A stretch of 63,945 nt of DNA from an uncultured Rhodospirillales bacterium. GTDB taxonomy: Bacteria > Pseudomonadota > Alphaproteobacteria > Azospirillales > Azospirillaceae. Below, piece by piece: positions 19,947 to 28,716 of this stretch. A program made the translations under genes and the position numbers. The notes beneath the pieces are model-generated. The model was not told where the DNA came from, made no database searches, and saw only the letters and a program-made list of their open reading frames with translations. Numbering within the stretch: the first letter of the stretch is position 1; each line of letters begins with the position of its first letter. The stretch spans positions 1-63,945 of the forward strand of contig CAIOBP010000160.1 in NCBI GenBank assembly GCA_903856295.1. The letters run 5' to 3'.

Positions 19947-20425
19947 GACTGCCCCCCGCGCAGCTGGGAGGCCTTGGCGATGATCTTGCTGAGCGAGACG
20001 TCGCGCGAGCGCGCCTTGTCGCGCATGGCGTCCTCATGGGCGGCCAGCGCCTGGGGCTCCCAAATCTGGAAGGTCTTGCGCCGGCCGACAAACGCCGCTT
20101 CCTCGGCGATATTGGCGAAACGCGCCAGATGTTCGGGCAGCACGATCCGGCCTTCGCCGTCGAACGGCACCTGCACCGACCCGCCAAAGATCGTCGTTTC
20201 GTACAGCTCGTAATCCTCGTTGGACAGATCCAGCGCTTCCAGGCTGTCGCTCAGCTGCTCCATGTGCTCGGCGCTGCACGCCTCGAGAGCGGGATACTGG
20301 AGCGACTTGAAGACCACCACACCCTGGTACGACTGGCCAGACAGCACCTTGCGAAACTCGGCCGGAACCGAGACCCGCCCCTTCTTGTCAACCTTGTTGA
20401 CGTATGTCGACAGGTAGACAGCCAT
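19943..20425 (-). CDS. mraZ: Transcriptional regulator MraZ
   Basis: MraZ is a DNA-binding protein with two AbrB-like domains that forms a ring and represses its own dcw promoter in studied bacteria. The first domain starts STYVNKVDKKGRVSVPAEFR (residues 6-25); the second carries the matching DGEGRIVLPEHLA motif near residue 90. It is 160 aa and the first gene of the cluster. Four TGGG-type repeats with 10-bp spacing lie about 100 nt upstream. Confidence 0.96.
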   Translation of the reverse strand: MAVYLSTYVNKVDKKGRVSVPAEFRKVLSGQSYQGVVVFKSLQYPALEACSAEHMEQLSDSLEALDLSNEDYELYETTIFGGSVQVPFDGEGRIVLPEHLARFANIAEEAAFVGRRKTFQIWEPQALAAHEDAMRDKARSRDVSLSKIIAKASQLRGGQS

Positions 20426-20528
20426 TGGTGCCGTTGTCCTCAGGGCTGGTGGTGCACGACCACGCTGATCTTGAACTTGCGCCCCCGCCCCGGCATCCGG
20501 TCGAGATGGGAAACACCCCCGTATCGGT

Positions 20529-20562
20529 TGGGTCCGGATGGACTATCATGGGATTTTATGGG
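20529..20562. promoter_or_regulatory. MraZ operator: four 10-bp-spaced TGGG repeats
   Basis: On the plus strand TGGG occurs at 20529, 20549 and 20559, with TGGA at 20539, so four units are in exact 10-bp register. This matches the TGGGA-N5 direct repeats bound by MraZ rings. A further TGGG at 20507 is out of register. The repeats overlap the predicted mraZ promoter, which fits autorepression. Confidence 0.7.
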
Positions 20563-20569
20563 TCGTCAA
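20542..20569 (-). promoter_or_regulatory. Likely mraZ (dcw) promoter
   Basis: On the minus strand TTGACG (20569-20564) is followed after 16 nt by GATAGT (20547-20542), a reasonable sigma-70 -35/-10 pair upstream of mraZ. Its spacer and -10 lie within the MraZ repeat array. The leader would be about 110 nt. Confidence 0.5.
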
Positions 20570-21075
20570 CCACCACAGGCAAATTTTGTGAAATTGTGGA
20601 AGGTTTGCTGGACACTGTCTCAAACCAGCCCCACCCCCAGGCGAGCATCACCAAAATGTAGTGGTGGCCAATACTAGATATATGCTCTCCACCGAGTCGA
20701 AGCTCGAGATTTGGACAGGTTCTTTCTCTGTTCCGACCCCTGAATGCAGCGCAGCACAGCCCCGGAATCGCCCTGATCCGCGACTCGGTTTATAAAGTTT
20801 TAACCGCTTTTTTTGGCGCTGTTTCGGGCATCATTCATGGGATGAGATGGGCAGCACACCAGATCTTCGGCATCACTCGGAACGGCCGGGAATTGCCGCT
20901 CGGAACCGCTCGTAATGGCGCGTTGTTGTTCGAAGACCGAATCCTGATCCAGGCGATCGCATCGGGATTTGGGAGCGGCGGCGACCGCCGCCACTCCGCG
21001 CGTGCGGGCGGAGCCAGGCCGTCGGAGACGGCGCCGGAAAGCGGTGGCGGCGACCGCTTCGTCGAAAGGAAAAGT

Positions 21076-21486
<411 letters not shown>

Positions 21487-21546
21487 GTGCGCACCCTAGA
21501 GCATATGAACAGGAAACGGAACCGGTTCGTGGCCCGGCCGATCCGA

Positions 21547-22440
21547 TCACGCCCTCTCGTAGCGAATGCGGTTGCGGCCGGCCTGCTTGGCCCGATAGAG
21601 ACCGATGTCGGCACGCTTGAGAGCGGGCGCGATGTCGCCCTCCCCCTGCGCCAGGGCGCCGATGCCGATACTGACGGTGAAGCCGAGAGCCTCATCGTCC
21701 CGGAGTGGCAAGGACAAGGCCGCCACGGCGCGCCGCACCTTTTCCGCCAGCGTCAAAGCCGCGCCCGGAAAAACTCCCGGCAGCAAAACGGCAAACTCCT
21801 CACCGCCCAACCGGCCCAGAACCCCAACCTCACCGACGACGCCACGGCATGCGGACACGAATGCGACAAGCGCGCGGTCGCCGACGTCGTGGCCATGGCT
21901 GTCGTTGATCCGTTTGAATTTGTCGATGTCCAGCATGAGCACGGTCAGCGGCATATCATGACTGCCGGATCGCGCCACCGCCTCGGCGGCCAGGCAGAGA
22001 AAATGACGACGGTTCAGCGTCCCGGTCAGACCATCGGTGGTGGCCAGCCGCACGAGTTCGCGCTGCATGCCGAGAAACCGCTCGCCGGCCCGCAACCGCG
22101 CCCACAACATGGCGCGGGACAATGGCTTGCGCAGCAAATCGTCGGCCCCGGAATCCAGTGCCTCGGTGTATTTCTCGACCTGCTCACTGGCCGTGATGAC
22201 CAGAATGTAGGGATAGTGGCTGTCGCCCCGCGCGCGGATCGCCCAGCACAATTCCGGACCGGTGACCTTGGGCATTTCCCAATCCGCGATCACCATATCG
22301 AACGGCTGGGACTGGGTGTTGACCACCTCCAGCCCCTCAGCGCCATCGCAGGCCAGCACGATTTGATGCCCGAACGCCGTGAGCCACTCGACCAGAATCG
22401 AGCGCATCAACTGGGTATCGTCAACCACCAGAATCCGCAT
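21547..22440 (-). CDS. Response regulator with GGDEF output (diguanylate cyclase, PleD-like)
   Basis: The N-terminal receiver domain (1-120) has the acidic pair D7/D8, phosphoacceptor D53 in IADWEMP and K105. A GGDEF domain follows, with GGEEF at 212-216, so phosphorylation probably controls synthesis of cyclic di-GMP. The RxxD inhibitory site expected five residues before GGEEF is absent (GEVG), suggesting no product feedback. Length is 297 aa. No cognate kinase is adjacent; rnpB lies just downstream. Confidence 0.93.
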   Translation of the reverse strand: MRILVVDDTQLMRSILVEWLTAFGHQIVLACDGAEGLEVVNTQSQPFDMVIADWEMPKVTGPELCWAIRARGDSHYPYILVITASEQVEKYTEALDSGADDLLRKPLSRAMLWARLRAGERFLGMQRELVRLATTDGLTGTLNRRHFLCLAAEAVARSGSHDMPLTVLMLDIDKFKRINDSHGHDVGDRALVAFVSACRGVVGEVGVLGRLGGEEFAVLLPGVFPGAALTLAEKVRRAVAALSLPLRDDEALGFTVSIGIGALAQGEGDIAPALKRADIGLYRAKQAGRNRIRYERA

Positions 22441-22519
22441 CGATCAGCAGACCACATCCAGAAGGCGGAAAAACAGCCGCCATGAAGAGCCGGACCGGCT
22501 TATACAAGCAAATCAATTC

Positions 22520-22572
22520 AAAGAAAACTAGAAAGCGGCCGGCCGGAAGAGGCGGCAACCTCTTCCGGCCGG
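22520..22572 (-). terminator. Strong terminator after prpE
   Basis: A perfect 14-bp stem CCGGCCGGAAGAGG/CCTCTTCCGGCCGG with a 6-nt loop (22539-22572) is followed on the minus strand by a T-rich run. It lies 17 nt past the prpE stop and insulates the REC-GGDEF gene downstream. Confidence 0.9.
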
Positions 22573-22588
22573 CGGTAACGCACCCAGC

Positions 22589-24490
22589 TTACGCCGACTT
22601 GGCGTAGCCCAGGCTCTTCAGGGCCTCGGCGATTTCCGGCAGAATCGCCGGATCGTCGATGGTCGCCGGACACTTGTATTCAACGCTGTCGGCGATCTTC
22701 TGCATGGTTCCGCGCAGGATTTTGCCCGAGCGGGTCTTGGGCAGACGCTCGACGACCACGGCGCGCTTGAAGTCGGCGACCGGGCCGATCTTTTCACGCA
22801 CCAGCGCCACCACTTCCTTGACGATTTCGTCATGGGACTTCTTGACGCCGGCCTTGAGCACCAGGAAGCCGAGCGGCACTTGGCCCTTGAGCTGATCGGC
22901 GACGCCGATCACGGCGCACTCGGCGACGCTCTGGTGACCCGACAGCACTTCTTCCATGCCGCCGGTGGAGAGGCGATGGCCGGCGACATTGATGATGTCG
23001 TCGGTGCGGGCCATGATCGAGATGTAGCCGTCTTCATCAATGAAGCCGGCGTCGCCGGTCTGATAATAGCCCGGATAGTCGGCCATGTACGACTTGAGGA
23101 AGCGGTCGTCGGCGTTCCACAGGGTCGGCAGCGAGCCCGGGGGCATCGGCAGCTTGACCACGATGGCGCCGATGTCGCCGTCCGGCACCTGCTGCTGCTC
23201 GGCGTTGAGCACACGCACGTCCCAGCCCGGCAGCGGCTTGGTCGCCGAGCCGTACTTGACCTTGAACTTGCAGATGCCCAGCGGATTGCCGGAAATCGCC
23301 CAGCCGGTCTCGGTCTGCCACCAGTGATCGATCACCGGCACGTTGAGCTTGGTCTCGGCCCACATCAGGGTATCGGGGTCCGAGCGCTCGCCGGCCAGGA
23401 ACAGGGCGCGGAAGCCGCCAAGATCGTACTTCTTGAGGAACTCGCCGTCCGGGTCCTCGCGCTTGATGGCGCGGAAGGCGGTCGGCGCGGTGAACAGGGT
23501 CGCGATCTTGTGCTGGCTGATCATGCGCCAGAACGCGCCCGGGTCCGGCGTGCCCACCGGCTTGCCTTCAAACATCACGGTGGTGCAGCCGTAGAGCAGC
23601 GGCCCGTAGCAGATGTAGGAGTGGCCGACCACCCAACCCACGTCGGACGCCGCCCAGAAGCGCTCACCCGGCTGCATGTTGTACATGTACTTCATGGTCC
23701 AGGTCAGGGCCACGGCATGACCGCCATTGTCGCGGACGATGCCCTTGGGCTGACCGGTGGTGCCCGAAGTGTAGAGGATGTACAGCGGATCGGTGGCATC
23801 GACCGGCACGCACTCGGCCGGAGCGGCGGCGGCGGCACCCTCGACCCAATCGACGTCGCGGCCGGCGACCATGCTCGCCTCGGCCTGGGGACGCTGATAA
23901 ATGACGGTGTGACCCGGCTTGTGAATCGAAAGATCGATCGCCTGGTCGAGCATCGGCTTGTAGGGCAGCACCTTCTTGCCTTCGATGCCGCAGGAGGCCG
24001 AGACGATGACCTTGGGCTTGGCGTCGTTGATGCGGGTCGACAACTCGCTGGGGGCGAAACCGCCGAACACCACCGAGTGGACCGCGCCGATGCGGGCGCA
24101 GGACAGCATCGCGATCACGGCTTCCGGAATCATCGGCATATAAATGATGACCCGGTCACCCTTGCCGACTCCGAGCTTGCGCAGCAGGCCGCCGAACTGC
24201 GCCACCTGCCCCTGAAGTTCACGGTAAGTAATCGTACGGACAACGCCGGTAACCGGGCTGTCATAAATAATCGCCGCCTGATCGGCCCGGCCGCGCTCGA
24301 CGTGACGATCCACGGCATTATAGCAGGTATTGAGCACGCCACCCCGGAACCAGCGATAAAACGGCGGATTGCTGCTATCGAGCACCTGCGTCGGGGTCTT
24401 GACCCAATCGATGGCTTTGGCAGCTTCACCCCAGAAGGCTTCCGGATCGTTGACGGACTGCGAGAACATCTGTTCGTAAAGACTGGTCAT
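22589..24490 (-). CDS. prpE: Propionyl-CoA synthetase (PrpE/ACSS3 type acyl-CoA ligase)
   Basis: The enzyme activates propionate (and acetate less well) with ATP and CoA through an acyl-adenylate. The AMP-binding core YTSGTTGQPKG and the A10 motif PKTRSGKILRGT with its acetylatable lysine are present. The stretch GFAPSELSTRINDAKPKVIV is characteristic of the PrpE branch rather than Acs. The start at 24490 (MTSLYEQMF, 633 aa) has AAGGA 7 nt upstream; the longer open frame upstream has no family match. It is monocistronic between a 490-bp promoter region and a strong terminator. Acetate specificity cannot be excluded. Confidence 0.9.
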   Translation of the reverse strand: MTSLYEQMFSQSVNDPEAFWGEAAKAIDWVKTPTQVLDSSNPPFYRWFRGGVLNTCYNAVDRHVERGRADQAAIIYDSPVTGVVRTITYRELQGQVAQFGGLLRKLGVGKGDRVIIYMPMIPEAVIAMLSCARIGAVHSVVFGGFAPSELSTRINDAKPKVIVSASCGIEGKKVLPYKPMLDQAIDLSIHKPGHTVIYQRPQAEASMVAGRDVDWVEGAAAAAPAECVPVDATDPLYILYTSGTTGQPKGIVRDNGGHAVALTWTMKYMYNMQPGERFWAASDVGWVVGHSYICYGPLLYGCTTVMFEGKPVGTPDPGAFWRMISQHKIATLFTAPTAFRAIKREDPDGEFLKKYDLGGFRALFLAGERSDPDTLMWAETKLNVPVIDHWWQTETGWAISGNPLGICKFKVKYGSATKPLPGWDVRVLNAEQQQVPDGDIGAIVVKLPMPPGSLPTLWNADDRFLKSYMADYPGYYQTGDAGFIDEDGYISIMARTDDIINVAGHRLSTGGMEEVLSGHQSVAECAVIGVADQLKGQVPLGFLVLKAGVKKSHDEIVKEVVALVREKIGPVADFKRAVVVERLPKTRSGKILRGTMQKIADSVEYKCPATIDDPAILPEIAEALKSLGYAKSA

Positions 24491-24980
24491 GTTGTATCCT
24501 TCTTGAGCTCCCCGGAGCAATTTTGTTAACGGGCCACGGACCTTTGAGCCGCGAACCGAAAGTGTGCGACAAAACCATCCCCAATTGCAAATCCTGATTG
24601 ATCTGTTGCACTGCGAGAGTTTTGGTCTTGACCAAGTCTCCGCAGCCGCGTTCGCGACTGCAAAAAGACCTGGGCGGCAGCCCAGCCATCGCAAATCTGA
24701 CATCAACATTTGACAAGAAGAAATTTTAAATCCCGCATTTGCCGAGTTGGCGCCATGATCATGCTTCTTCAGGAAACATCCTTCGGCAACGCGCGTTTCG
24801 GCGCAGCGTCGTCTTAAAAGGTTCGAGAGGACAGGAACGCACCGGCGCCCGCCGACGCCGGCCATGCGAACCGGGGTGTGTCAAGGCCGGCGCCGGACGG
24901 ACAGCGAGACTCGGCACCACGGCTGCCTGGACGTGCAGCGGCTCAAACCACGCTTCGGCGCACGGGAAACCCCGAACCCC
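24491..24980. other. Intergenic region upstream of prpE
   Basis: This 490-bp gap separates the STAS-like gene from prpE, both on the minus strand. It is relatively AT-rich near 24580-24730, as expected for a promoter, and contains several TTTGCAA/TTTGCGA-like words that could be operators. No gene is supported; frames here lack a start or family features. Confidence 0.5.
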
Positions 24981-25460
24981 TCATCCGTGTTTGGGGGCCG
25001 CAGCGGCGGTGGCGCCGGTGGCGGCAGCGGCGGCGGCGGCCTGTTTTATGCCGGCGGCGGCGGCAAGCGCGAAGGTATGCGGCGAGTGGTACACCTTCAG
25101 CGTCCCGTCGAGGCTGGCCCGCTTGCAGGCGGCGGTGATCTTGTTAGCCTGATTCTCCGCGCAAACAACCGCAATCGTCACCTGTTTCTCGACAGAGATA
25201 CCCTTGATCAGCAAAATAAGCCCCAGAGCGCCATCATCAATCGACAGAGTATTCCTGAGATCGAATGCGACATATTTTTGATCAATTCCGCAAAACCAGT
25301 TGATGATATCATGAGCCGTCTTGGCCGCAACCACCTCGAAATTACCAAAGAATACGACCATCAAACCCCACGGCTCGACGTTTGCGACAATTTTCGCTAA
25401 TTTTGTCTCGTACACCGTTCTTGACTCGGCTTCTGCCTTGACCGGAGCTTCCTTGCTCAT
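24981..25460 (-). CDS. STAS-like domain protein with Ala-rich tail
   Basis: The central 110 residues resemble a STAS (anti-sigma-antagonist) fold: a beta strand FDLRNT, then SIDDGALGLILLIKGI where antagonists have a D-S-S-G-L phosphorylation loop. Here the phosphorylatable serine position is Asp (DD), so the protein may be locked or regulated otherwise. A low-complexity Ala/Thr tail ends in PKHG. I chose the ATG at 25460 (159 aa), preceded by GGGGG; an ATG four codons earlier is possible. Base composition of the first two thirds is lower in GC than the neighbours. The fold call is inferred. Confidence 0.55.
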   Translation of the reverse strand: MSKEAPVKAEAESRTVYETKLAKIVANVEPWGLMVVFFGNFEVVAAKTAHDIINWFCGIDQKYVAFDLRNTLSIDDGALGLILLIKGISVEKQVTIAVVCAENQANKITAACKRASLDGTLKVYHSPHTFALAAAAGIKQAAAAAAATGATAAAAPKHG

Positions 25461-25593
25461 GGTATCCCCCATCTTTACCAGGACAGTGCCGTGGCATCGA
25501 CCCGATGTCCCTGATGAATACCAGAGAACGGCAAGCCTGGGATCATAATAACTCAAACGACCTTTCCTGAGAATACCGAAAGACAGGAGGCAC

Positions 25594-26739
25594 TTATACC
25601 CTTATGTCGCCGCAGGCCGCGGCCGATACCGCCGGGCGCCGGCAGTGCTCCCCCCAAACCGCCAGAAACCGCTCGACCTCGCCCCGGCCGCTGCCCCGGC
25701 CGAGACTGACGCGAATGGCGCAAGCGGCCAGATCGGCGGCGATGCCCATGGCGCTGAGCGTGGCCGAGGCGCGGGCCTTGCCGCTGGAACAGGCGGCGCC
25801 GGCACTGACCGCGATCCCGGCCAGATCCAGGGCCATGACCTGGGTTTCCGCGGCCTTGCCGGGCAGAATCAGGCAGGAGATGCCGGCAACTCGGGCGGCG
25901 GCGGCACCGGGAATGCGCAGTTCGGGAGCCAGCGCCCGCGCCCCGCGTTCGAGATCAGCGCGCAACGCCGCGAGCCGGGGGGCATCGGCGATCTCCCCAC
26001 CGGCCAGCGCGGCGGCGGCCCCGAAGCCGGCGATGCCGATCAGGTTCTCGGTCCCGCCCCGGCGCCGGCGCTCTTGGCCGCCGCCGGCGATCAGCGGCGC
26101 GAGGGTCAGGCGCTCATCGAGCACCAGGGCGCCCACCCCCATCGGTCCACCAAGCTTGTGGGCCGACAGCGTCAGCAGATCGGCGCCCAGCGCCGCCCGG
26201 TCGAGAGGCAGGCGGCCGGCGGCCTGAACCGCGTCGCAATGGAGCAAACCGCCGGCCCGGTGAACCAGCGCCGCCGCCTCGGCCACCGGCTGAATCACCC
26301 CGGTCTCATTGTTGACCAGCATCAGCGACAGCAGCGCCGGGGCCGGCAGTCCGGCCAGCAACGCCTCAAGGGCCACGAGATCGGCAACGCCGGAGCCATC
26401 CACCGGCAGCCGCGCCGCCGTGGGCGCCGCCGCCGACACCGACTCATGCTCGACCGCCGAGACGATCCGCGCGGCGACGGCCAGACCGGTCAGGGCGAGG
26501 CTGTTGGCCTCGCTGCCACCGCTGGTGAAGACCACTCCGGCCGGGCTCGCCCCGGCCAGCGCCGCGACCTGCCGCCGGGACGCTTCGAGCAGCGCCCGCG
26601 CGGCGCGGCCGAAGCGATGCACCGAAGAGGGATTGCCGGTCAGCGCCATCGCCCCGAGCATCGCCGCCCGCGCCTCGGCACACAGGGGCGCCGAAGCGGC
26701 GTGATCGAGATAGCAGGGCGGAAGGCTATTCGCCGTCAA
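25594..26739 (-). CDS. Cysteine desulfurase (NifS/IscS family)
   Basis: This PLP enzyme moves sulfur from cysteine to a persulfide for Fe-S cluster or thio-cofactor assembly. Seen are the PLP-stacking H98 (VEHES), PLP lysine K195 in SAHKLGGP, and active-site C317 in SAGAACSSGKA. The length of 381 aa with a long catalytic loop indicates class I. No ATG fits; the best start is TTG at 26739, which overlaps the iscR stop by 14 nt with GGAGG upstream. It is the third gene of a cysE-iscR-desulfurase operon. No iscU or sufBCD follows in the window. Confidence 0.9.
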   Translation of the reverse strand: MTANSLPPCYLDHAASAPLCAEARAAMLGAMALTGNPSSVHRFGRAARALLEASRRQVAALAGASPAGVVFTSGGSEANSLALTGLAVAARIVSAVEHESVSAAAPTAARLPVDGSGVADLVALEALLAGLPAPALLSLMLVNNETGVIQPVAEAAALVHRAGGLLHCDAVQAAGRLPLDRAALGADLLTLSAHKLGGPMGVGALVLDERLTLAPLIAGGGQERRRRGGTENLIGIAGFGAAAALAGGEIADAPRLAALRADLERGARALAPELRIPGAAAARVAGISCLILPGKAAETQVMALDLAGIAVSAGAACSSGKARASATLSAMGIAADLAACAIRVSLGRGSGRGEVERFLAVWGEHCRRPAVSAAACGDIRV

Positions 26740-27208
26740 GGCCGGGTTCGTCCTCCAGATCGGCCGGCGAGACGAAGACCGGCGGCCCGGCGCCCGGCAC
26801 CCGCCGGTTGATCACATCGGCCACCGTCACCGCGCTCAGATAGCCGTAAATCTGATTGCCCAGCCCCTCCCAAAGATCATGGGTCTCGCAGCGGCTCTTG
26901 TTGGCATGACACCCGGCGGGCGTGCCCAGAAAACAGCGGGTGGTGCGGATCGGCTCGTCGACCGAAAGAATGATGTCGGCGATCCGGGTGCCCTCGGCGG
27001 GAAAGGCCAGCAGATAACCGCCGCCCGGCCCGCGCACGCTCTTGACCAGCCCGCCCTTGCGCAACCGCGCGAACAACTGCTCAAGGTACGACAGCGAAAT
27101 ATCCTGCCGGTCGGCGATGTCGGCGAGCGACACCGGCTGGCCGGCGCTGTTGGCCGCCAGATCGATCATGGCCATCACGGCATAGCGCCCCTTGGTGCTC
27201 AGCCTCAT
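26726..27208 (-). CDS. iscR: Rrf2-family Fe-S regulator, IscR-like
   Basis: Rrf2 proteins sense Fe-S status through a winged helix and a Cys-ligated cluster. The winged helix covers about 1-70 ([18 protein letters not shown], then [20 protein letters not shown]). Potential cluster ligands are C92, C100, C107 and H110. Spacing is C-x7-C-x6-C-x2-H, wider than E. coli IscR (x5, x5, x2), so a RirA-like assignment is an alternative. The 160-aa product overlaps cysE by 4 nt and the desulfurase by 14 nt, implying one operon and probable feedback from the desulfurase. Confidence 0.82.
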   Translation of the reverse strand: MRLSTKGRYAVMAMIDLAANSAGQPVSLADIADRQDISLSYLEQLFARLRKGGLVKSVRGPGGGYLLAFPAEGTRIADIILSVDEPIRTTRCFLGTPAGCHANKSRCETHDLWEGLGNQIYGYLSAVTVADVINRRVPGAGPPVFVSPADLEDEPGLDGE

Positions 27209-27855
27209 TTCTGCCCCTCCCCGATCCGACGGTTCAACTCTGCAACCTTTTTGTTCAGCTCGGCGATGGCGCAGCTCACCGGGTCCGGGCTGCCATCGCA
27301 CGGCGTGCCATAGGCGAGAAACCGCGGCGCCCCCGCCCCCTCGCGCCCGCCCACCGGCTTGGCCGGACTCCCGAGCACGGTCGCTCCCGGCGCGACCGCC
27401 GACACCACCACGGCATTGGCGCCGACCCGCGCGCCCTCGCCGATCTCGATCGCCCCCAGCACCTTGGCGCCGGCGCCGATGATCACCCGGTCGCGCACCG
27501 TCGGATGGCGCTTGCCCCGCGCCAGCGACGTCCCGCCCAGGGTGACGCCATGATAAATCAGCACGTCGTCGCCGATCTCGGCGGTCTCGCCGACCACCAC
27601 CCCCATGCCGTGATCGAAAAACACCCGCCGGCCGATCACCGCCCCCGGATGAATCTCGATGCCGGTCAGAAACCGGCCAAATTGCGAGATCACCCGCGCC
27701 AGCAGCCACAACCGCCGCCGCCAGGCGCAATGGGCCAACCGGTGCAGCAACAGCGCGTGCAGGCCGGGATAGCAAACCAGCACCTCCAGCCGGGACCGGG
27801 CGGCCGGATCCCGGGCGATGATACCGTCGATGTCGTCGATCAGGCGCCTGAACAC
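27205..27855 (-). CDS. cysE: Serine O-acetyltransferase CysE (short EpsC type)
   Basis: CysE acetylates serine to give O-acetylserine for cysteine synthesis. The left-handed beta-helix hexapeptide repeats run from about residue 66 ([11 protein letters not shown]) to 165 (GSPAKPV), including the catalytic [17 protein letters not shown] region. At 216 aa it is the short form. The start is GTG at 27855. It is the first gene of an operon with iscR and a cysteine desulfurase, joining cysteine supply to sulfur mobilisation. Confidence 0.93.
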   Translation of the reverse strand: MFRRLIDDIDGIIARDPAARSRLEVLVCYPGLHALLLHRLAHCAWRRRLWLLARVISQFGRFLTGIEIHPGAVIGRRVFFDHGMGVVVGETAEIGDDVLIYHGVTLGGTSLARGKRHPTVRDRVIIGAGAKVLGAIEIGEGARVGANAVVVSAVAPGATVLGSPAKPVGGREGAGAPRFLAYGTPCDGSPDPVSCAIAELNKKVAELNRRIGEGQK

Positions 27856-27971
27856 CGGAGCCCCGCTCCGCTAGCCAATCAAGGGACGATGGGTTGCCCA
27901 GCGCCTGGAAGCATATATAATTGCCCCAGTGGAACGGTCAATGAAGTTCCCGGGAGATCAGGCTCCCGAAT

Positions 27972-27998
27972 CAACTTTAAACCTGACCCAACTTTAAA
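27972..27998. repeat. Direct repeat CAACTTTAAA x2 upstream of hydrolase gene
   Basis: CAACTTTAAA occurs at 27972-27981 and again at 27989-27998, a 17-bp period, in the divergent promoter region between cysE and the hydrolase gene. An inverted repeat GGGAG/CTCCC lies just before it. It could be a regulator site; no factor is assigned. Confidence 0.4.
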
Positions 27999-28015
27999 GC
28001 GGAGAGCCGGGTACG

Positions 28016-28645
28016 GTGTCTGAAACCATGATCGAGGGCCCGGCCGGCCGGCTGGAGGCCAAATTCTGCCGGGCCGCGCTGTTCGAGGCGCCGCTGGCGC
28101 TGATCCTCCACCCCCACCCGCTTTATGGCGGCACCATGACCAACAAGGTGGTGTTCGCCCTGCACCGGACCTTCCATCGCCACGGCTTCGCCACCCTGCG
28201 CATCAATTTCCGGGGCGTCGGCCGCAGCCAGGGCGGCCACGATGACGGCGAGGGCGAAACCGGGGATGCGCTGGCCGCCCTCGACTGGCTGCGCGCCGGC
28301 CATCCGGCATCGAAACGCTGCTGGATCGCCGGATTTTCCTTCGGTGCCTGGATCGCCCTCCGCGCCCTGATGGAGCGTCCGGACATCGATCGCTTCGTGG
28401 CGGTGGCGCCGCCGGTCAATCTGTTCGATTTCAGCTTTCTCGCCCCCTGTCCGGCCCCCGGCCTGATTCTCCAGGGCGGCCGGGACGATCTGGTGCCCGA
28501 GGCGATGGTCGCCCGCCTCGCCCACACCCATGGCCCCGCCGTCAGCTACCATCGGCTCGACGGCGCCGATCACTTCTTCGAGCACCACATGGATGAGTTG
28601 GACCGGCAGGTGGGCGGCTATCTCGAACGGCACGGCCCCGGATAG
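28016..28645 (+). CDS. Alpha/beta hydrolase, COG2945-like
   Basis: This is a 209-aa single-domain serine hydrolase. HPHPLYGGTMTNKV is near the N terminus, the nucleophile elbow is GFSFGA, and the probable acid and base lie in GGRDDLVP and GADHFFEHH. These are features of a small conserved proteobacterial hydrolase family of unknown substrate. The start is GTG at 28016 with GGAG 11 nt upstream; an ATG four codons later is possible. It is divergent from the cysE operon. Confidence 0.8.
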   Translation: MSETMIEGPAGRLEAKFCRAALFEAPLALILHPHPLYGGTMTNKVVFALHRTFHRHGFATLRINFRGVGRSQGGHDDGEGETGDALAALDWLRAGHPASKRCWIAGFSFGAWIALRALMERPDIDRFVAVAPPVNLFDFSFLAPCPAPGLILQGGRDDLVPEAMVARLAHTHGPAVSYHRLDGADHFFEHHMDELDRQVGGYLERHGPG

Positions 28646-28716
28646 CCGCACCGAATGACGGCTGGACTCCCCGCACGCCGTGAGCCATTCTCGGCCGGCG
28701 ACACGGCAGGTTTTCC

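Larger units (their letters stand above)
20426..21075. other. Intergenic region mraZ-rnpB
   Basis: This 650-bp gap holds the mraZ promoter and operator (20529-20569). A weak hairpin with seven T residues sits on the plus strand at 20786-20814 and could end an unrecognised small transcript. Open frames of 80-105 codons on either strand in 20800-21130 run into rnpB and have no family features. Confidence 0.5.

Noticed and set aside
20640-20815. Possible small RNA on the plus strand ending at a T7 run
   Set aside because: The hairpin stem before the T run is only 5 bp and no promoter is clear; kept as a note only.
21500-21528. Promoter of rnpB at TATGCT
   Set aside because: A -10-like word exists at 21505-21500 but no acceptable -35 at the right distance, so not called.
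24580-24730. ScfR/PrpR-type operators (TTTGCAA words) before prpE
   Set aside because: Only scattered single words, not the paired arrangement expected, so not listed as a site.
24491-24865. N-terminal extension of prpE
   Set aside because: The frame is open but the family begins at MTSLYEQ with a good ribosome binding site; the extension has no similarity and covers the promoter region.
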